The notes beneath the pieces are model-generated. The model saw only the letters and a list, made by a program, of their open reading frames with translations. It did not search any database and was not told the DNA's origin. A stretch of 64,000 bases of DNA from Trichobilharzia szidati. Taxonomy: Eukaryota; Platyhelminthes; Trematoda; Strigeidida; Schistosomatidae. The stretch lies in contig OX235279.1 in the NCBI GenBank assembly GCA_944472155.2, positions 59,989,564 to 60,053,563 on the forward strand. The letters run 5' to 3'. Positions 28,901-36,736 of the stretch are shown one piece after another; position 1 is the first letter of the stretch; the number at the start of each line of letters is the position of its first letter. Position numbers and translations under genes: made by a program.

Positions 28901-29471
28901 CAGACTATGTTATAGTGCGTCGGTGGCACAGTGGTTAGGACTCTCGCCGACCATGCAGATGGTCCGGGGTTCGATATCCTGCCGATGCACACCTGATATC
29001 TATGGTCGGCCTGCAAAATTTGGGCTACCGATATCCATGCTGAAAATTCCATACTTGTACTGAAAATACGGTGTGACATCAAGCTGTAGTAAAAAATAAT
29101 AAAAAAAATAATAAAATAATAGTAGCAATTTATTTAAAAGATATTAGTTGTAATATATTTACAACTCCATGTTTTTGTTTGAATTTAATATGAGATGTTC
29201 ACCAACATAATTTTCAAAATTATCTTCCAGAACCTGAAAAATATTAATAAATTGATTAACTGATTTTCTTATAGGAGGTATTCCTGAAATGCTGCATGCA
29301 CAAAGAAGATATTTGGAACTAATGAGTAACGAATATTCATCCCAGTATAAACAAAATATCTTTATGCGCTCAAAAAATTTCAATGGCTACATAAACAAGC
29401 TAGAAATCAATGGATTCCCCACTTCCTTCTCTAATGCACAAAATGGTCAAGATATCACTCAGTGGCGATGA
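1581..29471 (+). CDS. EGF/laminin-G extracellular matrix protein gene, 12 exons, 5' end missing
   Basis: Spliced gene assembled by hand: exons 1581-1877, 6339-6591, 10195-10372, 12938-13184, 13847-13972, 18218-18455, 19695-19950, 21086-21275, 24168-24249, 26506-26904, 27974-28146 and 29275-29471. All phases match; the total is 2636 nt, giving two leading bases, 877 codons and TGA. Domain order is EGF, LamG1 (exons 2-4), EGF (exon 5), LamG2 (exons 6-8), EGF (exon 8), LamG3 (exons 9-12). Alternating single EGF and LamG modules are typical of pikachurin/EGFLAM, and close to agrin, perlecan and eyes-shut, which are secreted matrix proteins that bind receptors such as dystroglycan. No transmembrane segment follows LamG3, so a secreted product is inferred. 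Upstream exons, signal peptide and promoter lie outside the window. Introns are long and packed with retroelements. Which family it is orthologous to cannot be decided here. Confidence 0.85.
1878..4309. other. Intron sequence, nothing recognised
   Basis: AT-rich intron between EGF1 and LamG1. Short open frames (for example near 2309 and 4037) have no domain or splice support. Confidence 0.5.
4310..4497. repeat. Perfect-ended hairpin of about 85-bp arms
   Basis: The left arm ending ATTGCCCATATCAAGG is the reverse complement, with some changes, of the right arm beginning CCTTGATATGCTTATGGGCA. The outer ends share TTTTATTTTGATAAAATC. The arms also carry ACGTTTGA / TCGAAACGTC, which resembles the 3' half of a short-stem PLE hammerhead core. 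It could be an inverted pair of PLE ends or an unrelated foldback MITE. Confidence 0.6.
4595..4977 (+). mobile_element. PLE remnant of the same lineage as 22.8-23.6 kb
   Basis: An ATG-less open frame ending TAA at 4977. It begins SCTQTLFKRARTHLRNPSL, like the linker after the reverse transcriptase in PLEs. Its later part, DKANNIDCKICVRYCIGHC and ENKLAVK, aligns with DKTNIIYKINCNNCEKHYIG and HKLAIK of the element at 23 kb, that is, a decayed GIY-YIG domain. Part of the region between is missing. It lies in a host intron. Confidence 0.55.
4978..6338. other. Intron sequence, nothing recognised
   Basis: AT-rich intron remainder up to the LamG1 acceptor. No domain, repeat or RNA gene was identified. 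Confidence 0.5.
6339..6591 (+). CDS. Exon for LamG1, N-terminal part
   Basis: The acceptor is TTTGTAG before AGGATGATGG and the donor is AG then GTTAGTG. The peptide has the beta-strand pattern of a laminin G domain: an early NGYLKFRFRS strand and a later VQFSVSIENGYVVYR strand. It contains N-glycosylation sequons such as NES, NYS and NVT. The final AG joins the A of the next exon to give arginine. Confidence 0.8.
7060..7900 (+). mobile_element. Heavily decayed PLE reverse transcriptase
   Basis: The frame near 7100 has LNYYKKQVDDKFIT, matching the catalytic Y-V-D-D strand of PLE reverse transcriptases, here QVDD. LLIRRADKSKKTSVYRKS follows, matching the LLSRRADGSLGRSVYRKS strand of the copy at 17 kb. 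Pieces resembling the E-E-L-x-x-L linker occur near 7430 in another frame. Beyond 7550 the match to the endonuclease end is guesswork. Stops and frame changes make it inactive. Confidence 0.6.
8512..8550 (-). ncRNA. Hammerhead ribozyme, left PLE arm
   Basis: On the minus strand: stem I GAGC/GCTC, box CTGAAGA, a weak stem II closed by GA/TC with one extra A, box GAAA, stem III AAC-AATT-GTT, cleavage-site C. All core positions of a type I hammerhead are present. This copy is in sense with the PLE frame. Short-stem hammerheads are established in PLE ends. Confidence 0.8.
9052..9528 (-). pseudogene. PLE GIY-YIG endonuclease fragment
   Basis: The frame encodes MCVYKFNCSCGASYIGRTQR and the terminal A-I-A-E-A-L motif, the endonuclease that PLEs use for target priming. 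The reverse transcriptase is absent. The first 20 or so codons, including the apparent start, come from the inverted arm and are not original PLE protein. The true domain runs from about 9440 down to 9052. Confidence 0.8.
9697..9735 (+). ncRNA. Hammerhead ribozyme, right PLE arm, sense to host gene
   Basis: Identical 39-nt fold to the left arm but on the plus strand. It lies in the host intron 6592-10194 in the same direction as host transcription. It could cut the nascent intron; this is inference only. Confidence 0.8.
10195..10372 (+). CDS. Exon for LamG1, middle part
   Basis: A short exon between AATAAAAG and a consensus donor GTAAGT. It encodes DQWYYISFGVSDDRKSFLSV and then a D-G turn, the W-x-x-I...V-D-G core of a laminin G fold. 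It starts with one base completing arginine and ends on a full codon. PLE copies lie in both flanking introns. Confidence 0.85.
10628..10668 (-). ncRNA. Degenerate hammerhead-like motif
   Basis: CAGC/GCTG stem I, GAAA, stem III AAGAG/CTCTT and cleavage-site T are kept. The first core box reads TTGAAAA instead of CTGANGA, so it is probably inactive. It pairs with the copy at 799-839. Confidence 0.45.
10992..11990 (-). CDS. PLE protein, partial reverse transcriptase plus GIY-YIG
   Basis: An open frame of 332 codons without internal stop. It starts in the palm (LYVRYVDDIFIICDD, the catalytic box C), continues through IPFLDVELTRRDDGT and the linker region, and ends in the endonuclease MCIYQFTCCCGARYIGRSTR with the terminal I-A-E-A-L-A-I motif. 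Most of the reverse transcriptase, including boxes A and B, is missing, so it cannot be an autonomous element. It is intact enough to suggest a fairly recent insertion. Confidence 0.88.
   Translation of the reverse strand: MASLENGPLKSTIDNFQLYVRYVDDIFIICDDDYNLNQLLQIFNKCHPATKFTLETENESKIPFLDVELTRRDDGTLRRSIHRKPTWNGQLTSFYSWVPISRKRNLIKSLATRVRRICSSDTMEEELNFLREIFIQNGYPPRFVDKNIKQKNQKQETPSVPKKILYMNLDFKGDLLSDVLRRRISTSLGRTFPAATLRIVFSSRPLICRNPKDKIPHMTTSMCIYQFTCCCGARYIGRSTRILSKRVKEHYPAWLQKGNNGHIRSAIIEHLVNTGHSISTNASFKVIYKVKNNLPKTVRFRLLCIAEALAIQLVEPELCIQKKIIQPLLLAW
12938..13184 (+). CDS. Exon for LamG1, C-terminal part
   Basis: The acceptor is AAATTATAG and the donor is GTAAGT. It encodes the diagnostic end of a laminin G domain: IYFGGHP, then YSGCIQNIRINGVYMDPRR. 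The GC in SGCI is the usual disulfide cysteine. It ends with a single A that joins GT of the next exon to make serine just before the EGF cysteines. Confidence 0.9.
13185..13846. other. Intron, nothing recognised
   Basis: AT-rich intron between LamG1 and EGF2, without visible repeat or RNA gene. Confidence 0.5.
13847..13972 (+). CDS. Exon for EGF domain 2
   Basis: The acceptor is CAACTTTAG and the donor is GTGAGT. The exon is a nearly exact EGF module with cysteines in the order C4C4C5C9C1C8C and the ending GTAGQQCEE. One extra cysteine precedes the six-cysteine core, as in EGF domain 3. Phases on both sides fit. Confidence 0.9.
14575..14730 (+). mobile_element. Hammerhead SINE, degraded plus-strand copy
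   Basis: It shares AAGGTCCTGGGTTCAATC (a B-box-like pol III element), CTGAAGAG, GGACGAAGCAGCTATCCAG and the tail CAACTCGTGATCAAG with the units at 15.3 and 41.4 kb. Box I CTGAAGA is intact here but stem II and the GAAA box are mutated to GAAG. Probably inactive. Confidence 0.6.
14941..15392. mobile_element. Inverted dimer of hammerhead SINE
   Basis: The left unit (minus, 14941-15057 aligned) and right unit (plus, 15276-15392) are inverted copies; each contains the GTACTG...CAGTAC-type hammerhead region and the tail ending at the shared CTAACTGATATCAATCC. The spacer at about 15200-15250 resembles the spacer of the dimer at 41184-41282 (both contain GACTTCTCACTAGAA and CAAGTCACTAG). Both ribozyme cores are mutated (CCAACAA; CCGATGA with CAAA instead of GAAA). 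Confidence 0.7.
15608..15643. repeat. TA microsatellite
   Basis: An uninterrupted run of about 18 TA units. Confidence 0.95.
15821..15864 (-). ncRNA. Hammerhead ribozyme at PLE 3' end
   Basis: On the minus strand: stem I TTAAGC/GCTTAA (6 bp), box CTGATGA, stem II GAT-CTA-ATT, box GAAA, stem III AACAA/TTGTT, cleavage-site C. This is the cleanest fold in the window and every core base is present. Its position just past the 3' untranslated region fits known PLE hammerheads. Confidence 0.88.
16187..16867 (-). pseudogene. PLE linker and GIY-YIG endonuclease
   Basis: It begins MEMGYPSSFIKKHMKT, the linker after the thumb, then LFIKLQFNGDLSSEI and the endonuclease MCIYHFTCTCGDSYVGRTAR with SILSHLVDSGHVV. 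It ends at about 16187. It overlaps the upstream frame by a few bases because of a frameshift; the two were one protein. Confidence 0.85.
16864..17397 (-). pseudogene. PLE reverse transcriptase fragment
   Basis: The frame contains YRQEDGIAIGSPLGPILADF (box B region of the palm) and MYYRYVDDTFIL (catalytic Y-V-D-D), then LHLLDVLLSRRADGSLGRSV. The reading frame shifts near 16930, after K-R-N-V-V-N-V-L, and continues in the next frame. The apparent start is a non-ATG codon, consistent with truncation, not initiation. Confidence 0.85.
17421..18217. other. Intron remainder, nothing recognised
   Basis: AT-rich DNA from the truncated PLE to the LamG2 acceptor. A small minus-strand open frame near 17800 has no support. 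Confidence 0.5.
18218..18455 (+). CDS. Exon for LamG2, N-terminal part
   Basis: A strong acceptor (TTTTTCCTCCTTTGTAG) and donor GTAAG bound this exon. The peptide has LamG strands LQLHFRPIKPDGLLLYEGYS and GDFLSVILFHGHLLVAFDLG. This is the classic pattern where a strand is followed by D-G-L-L-L-Y. The last two bases, AA, join G of the next exon to give lysine. Confidence 0.92.
18725..18935 (-). mobile_element. Hammerhead SINE, minus-strand copy
   Basis: On the minus strand: B-box-like AGGTTTGATACC, then GCGCACTGCCGAAGAGTCC, GAACGAATCAGCTGTGCAG and tail GTTTTCAGTGATCTCTGTAA. It is related to the units at 15 and 41 kb. Mutations in box I (CCGAAGA) and GAAT make cleavage unlikely. Confidence 0.6.
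18936..19694. other. Intron remainder, nothing recognised
   Basis: AT-rich DNA between the SINE and the second LamG2 exon. Confidence 0.45.
19695..19950 (+). CDS. Exon for LamG2, C-terminal part
   Basis: The acceptor is TTATTTTTAG and the donor GTATGT. It encodes MNEWHRIHFWRIGREGYLQI with the conserved W-H-x-I-x-x-x-R motif, then LFLGGHPN and FGFQGCIES, the LamG cysteine signature. The domain finishes in the next exon. It ends on a full codon. Confidence 0.92.
19951..21085. other. Intron, nothing recognised
   Basis: AT-rich intron with no repeat or RNA gene recognised by eye. Confidence 0.45.
21086..21275 (+). CDS. Exon with end of LamG2 and EGF domain 3
   Basis: The acceptor is AATCTTCTTAG and the donor GTAAG. 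The exon begins with VETNGVIINP, completing LamG2, and continues into an EGF module: cysteines spaced C4C6C5C8C1C8C and ending VCPLGFQGTHCKE. It ends with one base; that and the first two bases of the next exon make lysine. Confidence 0.9.
21276..22799. other. Intron part, nothing recognised
   Basis: AT-rich DNA after EGF3. No repeat structure was recognised. Confidence 0.45.
22884..22927. repeat. TA microsatellite inside PLE coding region
   Basis: Two TA runs separated by one C, located exactly between the L-P-Y-I and D-I-S-E parts of the PLE frame. Confidence 0.9.
23014..23541 (+). pseudogene. PLE GIY-YIG endonuclease
   Basis: 175 codons. The endonuclease core NCEKHYIGQSGRPLRLRIHE is followed by HGHQFDWDCVQILDRG and AREFLEAWHS, where the E of the catalytic helix is kept. 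The tail is basic and polar and ends CPEDVT. The frame is open, but the upstream part is frameshifted and repeat-interrupted. The apparent ATG is probably not an authentic start. Confidence 0.82.
23525..23568 (+). ncRNA. Candidate hammerhead overlapping PLE stop codon
   Basis: CTGAAGA, one extra T, stem II GTCACC/GGTGAT with loop TAGTAG, GAAA, then the self-complementary AGCT. Box I lies in the last codons and the stop codon in stem II. Minimal stem III forms that may dimerise are known for Neptune-type PLEs. Stem I is poor here (about 3 bp). Confidence 0.5.
24168..24249 (+). CDS. Small exon for start of LamG3
   Basis: An 82-base exon between CATCAAG and donor GTCTGT. It encodes FRGNSFVEFTASSLNYR, a typical first strand of a LamG domain directly after an EGF. 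A later AG (TTGGCAG) also exists but gives a frame without LamG character. Phase fits on both sides. Confidence 0.78.
24250..26505. other. Intron, nothing recognised
   Basis: AT-rich intron between the first two LamG3 exons. No transposon coding or palindrome was noticed. Confidence 0.45.
26506..26904 (+). CDS. Exon for LamG3, central part with long insert
   Basis: The acceptor is TTTATTTTTTAG. It encodes strands HHYHLSFEFKLANNSF, KRYLVYAVFENAY and NVLIQLLPINRFELKVEN, then a polar loop rich in Asn, Ser and Lys (about 45 residues), then MTANFWHKILLTR with the conserved W-H. The chosen donor is GAG then GTTCGA, a weak site. It was chosen because it keeps the phase and joins directly to the next LamG strand. 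The frame also stays open for about 20 codons past the donor, so the 3' edge is uncertain. Confidence 0.78.
27030..27212. mobile_element. 183-bp MITE with 31-bp inverted ends
   Basis: The left end GCGGTGGTGTGATACAGAAA is the near reverse complement of the right end CTGTATCAAACCACCAC. The inner parts CTGTTCCAA and TTGGAACAC also pair. Flanks carry AATACT on both sides (27024-27029, 27213-27218), a possible 6-bp target duplication. There is no coding capacity. The superfamily is not assigned. It lies in a LamG3 intron. Confidence 0.7.
27974..28146 (+). CDS. Exon for LamG3, later part
   Basis: The acceptor is CTTTTTCACCAACTGTAG and the donor is GTAAGT. It encodes GFTLFINQSLIARVHLVEND and ends FPVRLYVG, where the split glycine begins the LamG G-G-x-P motif completed in the last exon. 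An alternative acceptor at 27936 (CTTTTCACTAG) would add a segment but would need a different upstream donor. Confidence 0.75.
28915..29122 (+). mobile_element. tRNA-derived SINE
   Basis: A-box TGGCACAGTGG (28924-28934) and B-box GGTTCGATATCC (28968-28979, one inserted base) at tRNA spacing. A non-tRNA body of about 100 bp and a tail of A runs with AATA units (29086-29122) follow. This is the classic layout of a pol III-transcribed SINE. It is distinct from the hammerhead SINEs. It lies in the last host intron. Confidence 0.8.
29275..29471 (+). CDS. Last exon, end of LamG3 and stop
   Basis: The acceptor is GATTTTCTTATAG. It starts by completing G-G-I-P-E, then about 65 codons to TGA at 29469. 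It contains NFNGYINKLEINGF, homologous to the terminal LamG strand, but tyrosine replaces the usual cysteine of the G-C-I motif. The protein ends a few residues after the domain. An AATAAA candidate poly(A) signal is at about 30131. Confidence 0.82.
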
Positions 29472-30585
29472 ACTGTAATAGCTTACGAAATGTGACCAAG
29501 CTAAGAGAAGAAAATCTTATTCTATAGTATATTTCCTTCAGAACTGTTGGCTATGAGATCATCTTTTTATTCACAGAATGATATATATCTAATCGTCATT
29601 TACCCCATTACACATTTGCAGCAATACTGTTTCACTCATAAAACGTGGAAGAGTATTTTTTGGCAATTCTACATTCTCTGGGTCATTTAGGTTATAATGC
29701 TAATCACTGTACTAGTGAAATATGTTTCCTGTTGACAACCAGAAATTCACTGTTCTTACTTAAGGGACCATTTTTGCCAAAATTATTTCATTTGTGACTG
29801 TATTCGATAAAAAAATTTATTTCATTTGAACTGAATTCACATTGCTAACTTATGAATTTAGTGGGAGAGTAAATCAACAGTAAAATTTGTTTTGAAAATT
29901 CGATGATAAATCTTTTAAACTGGGTAATTTTCCATTGAAGACACCGTATACATAAGATGTACCTATCACTATTTTATGTATACAGTTATTTGACTGTCAT
30001 AAGTATAGATCTGTTATAATTACAATCGTTTAACTAAATCGCAAAGGTGTTAGCTTAATTTTTCGGATTCTAAACTGGCTAAGAAGCAGCTTTATTTTTC
30101 ATTCTCTCCACGATACATTTTTGACATGTCAATAAATTTTTAGTAATCGTTGTACACTGGGATTCATTGAGGAAAAACTCAGATAACCTTTCCAGGATAA
30201 GGATACCCAATGATAATTACCAGTTATATTATTCTTCCTGCCATTTGAATATAATGCAATTCACCAGTCGCATACAGCTACATACAGATTTTCCTAAGAT
30301 TTTCAGTACTCACAGTCTGCTAAAATAATTATTCATCGACTGACCTGAAGTCCATTAACTGAGCTGATTTATTGAAACGGTTGGATACATATTTCAACAA
30401 ACCACTGAAATATTGATCAGCACAGAAAATATAGAGTCTAATCTCAATGAATTATCCCTCAGAACTACTAACAATGTACATTTTGTCTAGCATTATATAT
30501 CTACACAACTAGGTGAAATCACTATGGTCTCACCCTTAGGCTAGCAGACTTTTCTCCAAAATATGTGAACTACCAATCTGACAGT
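29472..30585. other. 3' flank of the host gene
   Basis: Probably 3' untranslated and intergenic DNA. An AATAAA at about 30131 is a candidate poly(A) signal. Nothing else was recognised. Confidence 0.4.
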
Positions 30586-30587
30586 TA

Positions 30588-30837
30588 CTGCTGTAACAAC
30601 AAAAGGCAAAACACCGAAGCCAGGGTATATGTTTCACTGATCAAACCACTATATATATATATATATATATATAATATTCGTTAGCCAATCACTGAGCATA
30701 TGATTTCGCCTTACATTAAACGGCATGAAATAGAATGTTCAAATATACATAGTATTCTTTTGCTAACTCAGTATTGAACTGTGGGAACATATGAGAATCA
30801 TTTACTGTTGGAACACATTGTCTGTATCACACCACAA
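30588..30837. mobile_element. Degraded relative of the 27-kb MITE
   Basis: The right end TTGGAACACATTGTCTGTAT and CACACCACAA match the right end of the 183-bp element. The left part shares TAACAACAAAAGGCA and GGGTATA. The left terminal repeat is largely lost and a TA run (30652-30674) has grown inside. Confidence 0.5.
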
Positions 30838-31409
30838 CACTACTGCTGTGTCAGCGATACACTCATAACTCACGAGGAAATCGGGTTTGTAGCCATGATA
30901 TAACCATGCAGTGCTCTCTAGCTTTTGTTATTTCGATAAATCCAATAGGTTCGTAATGAAAATTACCTCTTCAATACTAATGAAAAAGTTGATGTGAATA
31001 TTTGTAAAATTAATGATATATACCTTTCGCTTATTTCTAATTTTGAGGGAAAGCATGAGCATGACAAGTGCTTTATTGACATTATGTTAAGAAGATGAAA
31101 AGACTGCTCATTCGATATGAATATTTTTAAGAAAAAATATTAACAGATCAATATGCACACATTGAATTTTGTACCTATTCACTGCATTTAAAATCCCGTG
31201 AAGTGTACTACGAGCAGATAAGGAAAGATTTGCTCCGAGGTCCACTTACTTAGGGGATTTAAATATCGTCATTTTTAGCTGAGATGTAGTGTCCTCGTAT
31301 TTTTGCATAAAGACGAAAATTAAACATATATATATGTATATTCATTGGGTTCAGAGGCAATGAGGATGCGTCAACCAAAGTTCTGTTCTAAATACTGACA
31401 AGAAATTTT

Positions 31410-31935
31410 ATGCTAAAAGCAATAATAATAATCACTTTATTCCAAACAATAATAATTTTATAGAATGGAATTTTCAGCGCTTTTATACATATTGCAACAA
31501 TTTAGCTCCTTTTATAAATATGTACATAAATAAAATTTAAAATAGTAATAATAATATTAATAAAAAAACCGATATAAACAGAATGCTGGTAAAAACCTAA
31601 TGAAGTATGAGTAGACAGTATCATAGACAATATATGTAATAATAATCTTTGCTTATACTTTGCAGTTCAATTACTGATTTAAAGTTTCTATAAGTTCTTT
31701 TCTGATATCTGACTTTGTCTGCACATAAAACCCGTGCTAAATATGGTATAATACAATTTTTATATTTAGTTGTACTAGCGTATATCCTTATCAAGTTTTT
31801 TCCGGCTTTACCCTAAGATAGACAAGGCAAAAGTTGAGAATTAAGAGGATGTTCAGTATTAGACAAGATAACCTCAGCCAGATGCTTGCGAGAATTGAAG
31901 TGCCTTCTGACAATAATGTCAGTTAGCTGAGTCTA
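31410..31935 (-). mobile_element. 3' end of a non-LTR retrotransposon
   Basis: The minus strand translates, with a stop and shifts, to pieces such as RRHFNSRKHLAEVILSN and KYKNCIIPYLARVL, typical of the C-terminal region after the reverse transcriptase in schistosome LINEs. A simple AATAATAAT-type region lies at its left end, where a LINE tail would be. The clade is uncertain. Confidence 0.5.
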
Positions 31936-34900
31936 CCATTTTCAGTTGACGAATAGTCATGAAAAAAAGAAGGCTGCATCACCCAATTTTGCTACATATA
32001 GATATATTCATCATTTCAGCTCCTCAGGTAGACAGAGTTGCTTGAAAAACTGGATAGTTCAGTCAGCGTCTTACAGAATATTTCCTATTGTGGAACAAGA
32101 ACAAGTATGATCTGTTTATTCTATCTTCTGTCTTAGCTACTTGATGGTAGTCGATTGAAAACAAAAACATTTAAGATGAACTGTCGCATCGCACCAATTC
32201 TTTAGGATGGATTACCCATTATCCCACTGTGACATTCAGATAAATAGCTGCATTTTAAATTGTTGCAGTTACTACACTCTTGTAAACAATTATAGATCTA
32301 ATTGTTTTCGTTCTCTACTGTACATATCCAGCTGACTTTTGTCAAGTTTCTTCTGTTTGTGTGATATCTCCATGGGAAACGTGTTTATGTACTTCCTTTG
32401 CATTTTAGTATTTTTATGGTACATTAAGATATGATTTACAAGCTTCGGTTCAATTTGTGTGCTCAAATATTTATAAAAATACTGTTTTTACCATTATTAT
32501 CACTATACATTTCCATACTTCTTTTCATTATTATGGCAACTGTTGACTAAAACTAGCCGGACGGTTTTGCACTCATTTTATTATTTTTGTTAACAAATAA
32601 ACTGAATTGTTTGACATTTCATAACTGTTCTTATTGCTATGTGTATCACAGTAAAGCCGGAGATATACCTAGAAGTGTGATTGTTCGCTTAGATGTTCTG
32701 GTCTGAATTTTAGGGGAGCAGTCTGTGTCATTTAGAAATATTCACGTAAATTACTGTTATCCTCATATTGTAATATAGTCCACAAGTGTATGAACATCTG
32801 ATTTATAATGCATGTTACAGAATCTTATTCAAATCATTCAAAGACATCGTAAAATCAAATGTGAATTTGTTTAGAAATGAATTATCGTCACGAAAATCCG
32901 CGAAATTCGAAGGTATATGTGTTATATATATACAATTAGGCGCGATTTAGAAGACTGAAAGTCAAAATAAGCTGAACCAAGTTATTTTTCTACAACTCAT
33001 CTGATCAACCTTGGGAAATAAACTGCGGTAGTTTAAAGGAGGCTTTTTGTCCATGGCATTCCTAGAGTCCCGAGTGGAACACTAGGTTTCAGTGGCACTT
33101 CTCGATTGCTGTCAATTCCCTAACATCACTTTCCCTGGCTCCATGACTTCCCACAAACTTTTTCCGTAATTAAACATTTTTCCAGTATGTACATGTGCAT
33201 TAAGATTTAAATATAATATCTTACAATATGAAGCACCGAAAGCTGGAGTAATATAATTCAAAATGTTTCCTTAAAACTAATTTCGAGGACAAGGATATAC
33301 AGATGAATAGTAGGATTATTTCTTGGCGAAATTTTTTACTTATATGTTTTAAACAAAACTACTGGTCTATTCATCAGTTTTCTAGGTTTGAGATAAATGA
33401 TCCGAAGTAATATCTACATTTCATTATAACAAATTATTGTTATTGAACTCTTCAGCTGAAAGGTCTGTGAAGATCCTAGTGTAGCGTTAATCTGCTTGTT
33501 TTTTTTGGATTGATGACAAAACGAACAATAGATAAAATAATGTATTTTGAAGCAATCACCGAATACTCCTTGGAGTAACAGAGCAACCTAGATATTTGGG
33601 TACAAAATAAATTCGTTCAACCTCTCATTTAATTAACAATAACTGTTACTTTAACAATTATTTTCTTGACTTAGCATCTCTGGGTTTATCTTATCATTAC
33701 TACTTTATATATTAATATGGAGTTACCATTCAAAACTAGAAGCGATTGACCACCACATTCGAAAACATATTTCTGATAAAAATGCGTTCACCTACTTACC
33801 AGTTATGATCGGATGTAATAAGAACTATCAGCCTGCTGCACTTGAAAATTATTTGTCCGAAAATATTTTTTACAATAAAATGTGTTCATTATCATTCTTC
33901 ATCAAATTGTCTGTTTTACGAACACATTCTTAAGCGAAAACCAAGACTCATTTCACATATCCATTCTTGTTGTTCTTTTTTGCGTTACTGTGCATAACTC
34001 GTTTAATTCTTAACTATATTTACCTAAAATCAGTAGTGTTTGAGTTCATGAATCCTCAGCAGCTATCTACTTATATTAAATTTCATGCTATGAACAGATT
34101 TTGCTGATAACAAAATGCAAACATCTGAGTTGGATTTTGCAGCTTTCTAATTAGTAAAATTTTTGAAGTGATTATGAAGACTCTTGGAAAAAAGAAGCAT
34201 AAATCAGTTTTGGATTTGTTCATTTCTGACTCTTTATTCTGCCTCATTTAAAGTATTTGCTTGCATCACTCATTTACTAAATGAGTATGCAAAATGCCCA
34301 AATTTACTGCCTAATGAAATGGCTGAAGCTTCTGTGATTACAATGGATCACAGCAAAATATTAAATTATGTAGCTCTTAAAACTAAGCAGTCAGCTTACA
34401 GCATACAGATATACAGATATAAAGTTGAAAATGTTCAGATAACGTATATAATCAGACAGCTTACATGGACTAATTAGATAAATTGTGGCTGATACGAACA
34501 GCTGTTTCATAAAACTGACATACAATAACTTGGTTTGATAAAGGATCATTGTTGACATGACGTATAGGAAAATAATGAACATTCGAAAGCTCATGAATAC
34601 ACTTATTTTCAGACGACATGTTTGCAAAAAGTTAATCGGACACAATGTAGAAGATACCATTATTATTACTATTATTATGTCACTGTGAAATATACACAGC
34701 AGTAAACCGTAATTAATTATTTTTCACACTATACAAAGAGTCTTTATTGATATTGAAATATGGCATTTGCTTGTAATGTGACAACTGTGGAGCATCATGC
34801 TATATAGCAAAAGTGCATTGGCGTATCTGTGCACAAATTGTATTTCAAATAGAACCTTGTTAATTAAAAATTACCTAATGGTCTTTTCCATTGTAATCTG

Positions 34901-36736
34901 TAAACGATTATTCCAAGTTCGAAAAAAGTATTAGTCACATACACTAGAGGAAAATCAAGGAAAGTGATACGAATGCCTTGTTTATTAAAAAGCTATCCTA
35001 ATGACCACACTTATAACATCATGAATAATTAGTATATGCTTTGGATTTTGTGAACATTTGTTTCTACCACATAAAACGCAATCCTGCTTACTATTAAAAC
35101 TACCAATCAACTTTTCATGCCACAGCAGGTGTACTTATTAATATGTTCCATGAAACCATGCATTTAAACTGTATACACATATGACTGACTCATAGTTATC
35201 TCTAGAAAAAATTGCCACACAACAGCTGTTTTAGTGAAGCGTTTTCAATCATTCGAATTTAACAATCAAAATCTTCTGAAAACCTATATTCCATAATTTA
35301 CAGGTCAGTGATCATGGTTATAACTGCTAGATTGTGGCAAATCAAATCAGTAATCTGATAACTTCGTATTTTGATCATGGCATTAGTGAAATGTTTTGTT
35401 AAAATATAAGGAAATATGAAATTTTTGCAAGCATGTAGAATACAAGTTACCATTCTGACTCTCTCATATTGCAATTGAGTAAAATGAAACATTTAGAGCA
35501 ACAGAAAAGAAATCAGAGTTGTTTTTATTTCCGGTAGGGCAGAAGGTGAAAACACTTTCATTTTGAATTTTTACAAGTATTTTTGGAGAGAGGTGTTTAT
35601 TTTCTGTCTTGTGAATCACATGTAAATTGTTTTGACTTAGTTATACACCTTTCTAAATCGACAATAATTACTATTATCATAATTCGAAAAGGTCATCTTA
35701 GGACATATGTGACATACTGAGAATAACTATTCATATATTTGTGTTAAATTTTCATCCTCTCATTATGTCCTCTAGCGATATTACGAATAATGTTTGCATT
35801 ATGTTTTGTAGTCTCTCATTATTTATAGTCCTCAAGAAAATTGCGCAACCTTTAACCAGGTCTGCTGGTTGACGCTGACTATATTATTTGCTATCATGAT
35901 AAAATAAGGTGGAATTATTTTTCTTCAGATACTTTCGCACATTGTACAAACATGTGAACTGTGGCATGTAGTAGAAAATATCTGGCTCCTTTGGTAACGT
36001 TTTTGAAGTAACTTTCATTATCACGGCTAGTAGTAATATCTACACTGATATACAGAAACTGTTTTAGGTATGAATGAATGACCTACCTTGTCCTAACATT
36101 CGATTCCAGCTGTCTAAACTAATGTCTGTAGATTGTGTACAAACCTGGTCGGTTAAGATAAAGTTCCTAACCAACTATGACTTATCCAAGTGAATAGTTA
36201 TAAGCAAACATTAATTGGTGTCCAATAAAATGAATTATTTAAATTTTATATAAAAAATGAAGCATAAGTCTTTTCACTGAATACTGAAATGGAGGATTTA
36301 GGCAGAATATACACCCTTATGTAAAGTCAAAACCCGTTCCCTGTCACTACGTTTATCTGAATTATGATATAAGACAAAAATTAATTTCTACTTAGTGGAC
36401 AACTATATTTATTTCTGACTGCATAGATGTTGATTAAGGCGACCACCAAATTTATGCGTTTATTAATCTTCAAACATTCTTATTCCAGTATTACTTCTGA
36501 TACCATACAATTAAAAACCTAGCGAACGTAAAATACCGAAGGGTCTATTAGTTGATTTAGTCACTTGTCTTCAAACAAGCTTAAGTAAGTGTTACGAAGA
36601 AAGCCTCAAAATATAACTATAACTTCTTCGCAGCCTTAAGGTGCCTATCATATGAAATCTATACGTGTGTGAACAAAACATCCGATGGTAACATAGACAA
36701 ATATTTTCAGTGTTAACTACATCCTGTTTCCCAGCA
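31936..36736. other. Gene-free AT-rich stretch
   Basis: No exon, transposon protein, palindrome or tRNA-like unit was recognised. Short open frames (for example at 34184 and 35298) are within chance expectation for this length and composition. Confidence 0.4.

Noticed and set aside
28900..29000. Functional tRNA gene at 28.9 kb
   Set aside because: A and B boxes are present, but the B-box has an inserted base, no clean cloverleaf can be drawn, and a SINE body with an A-rich tail follows.
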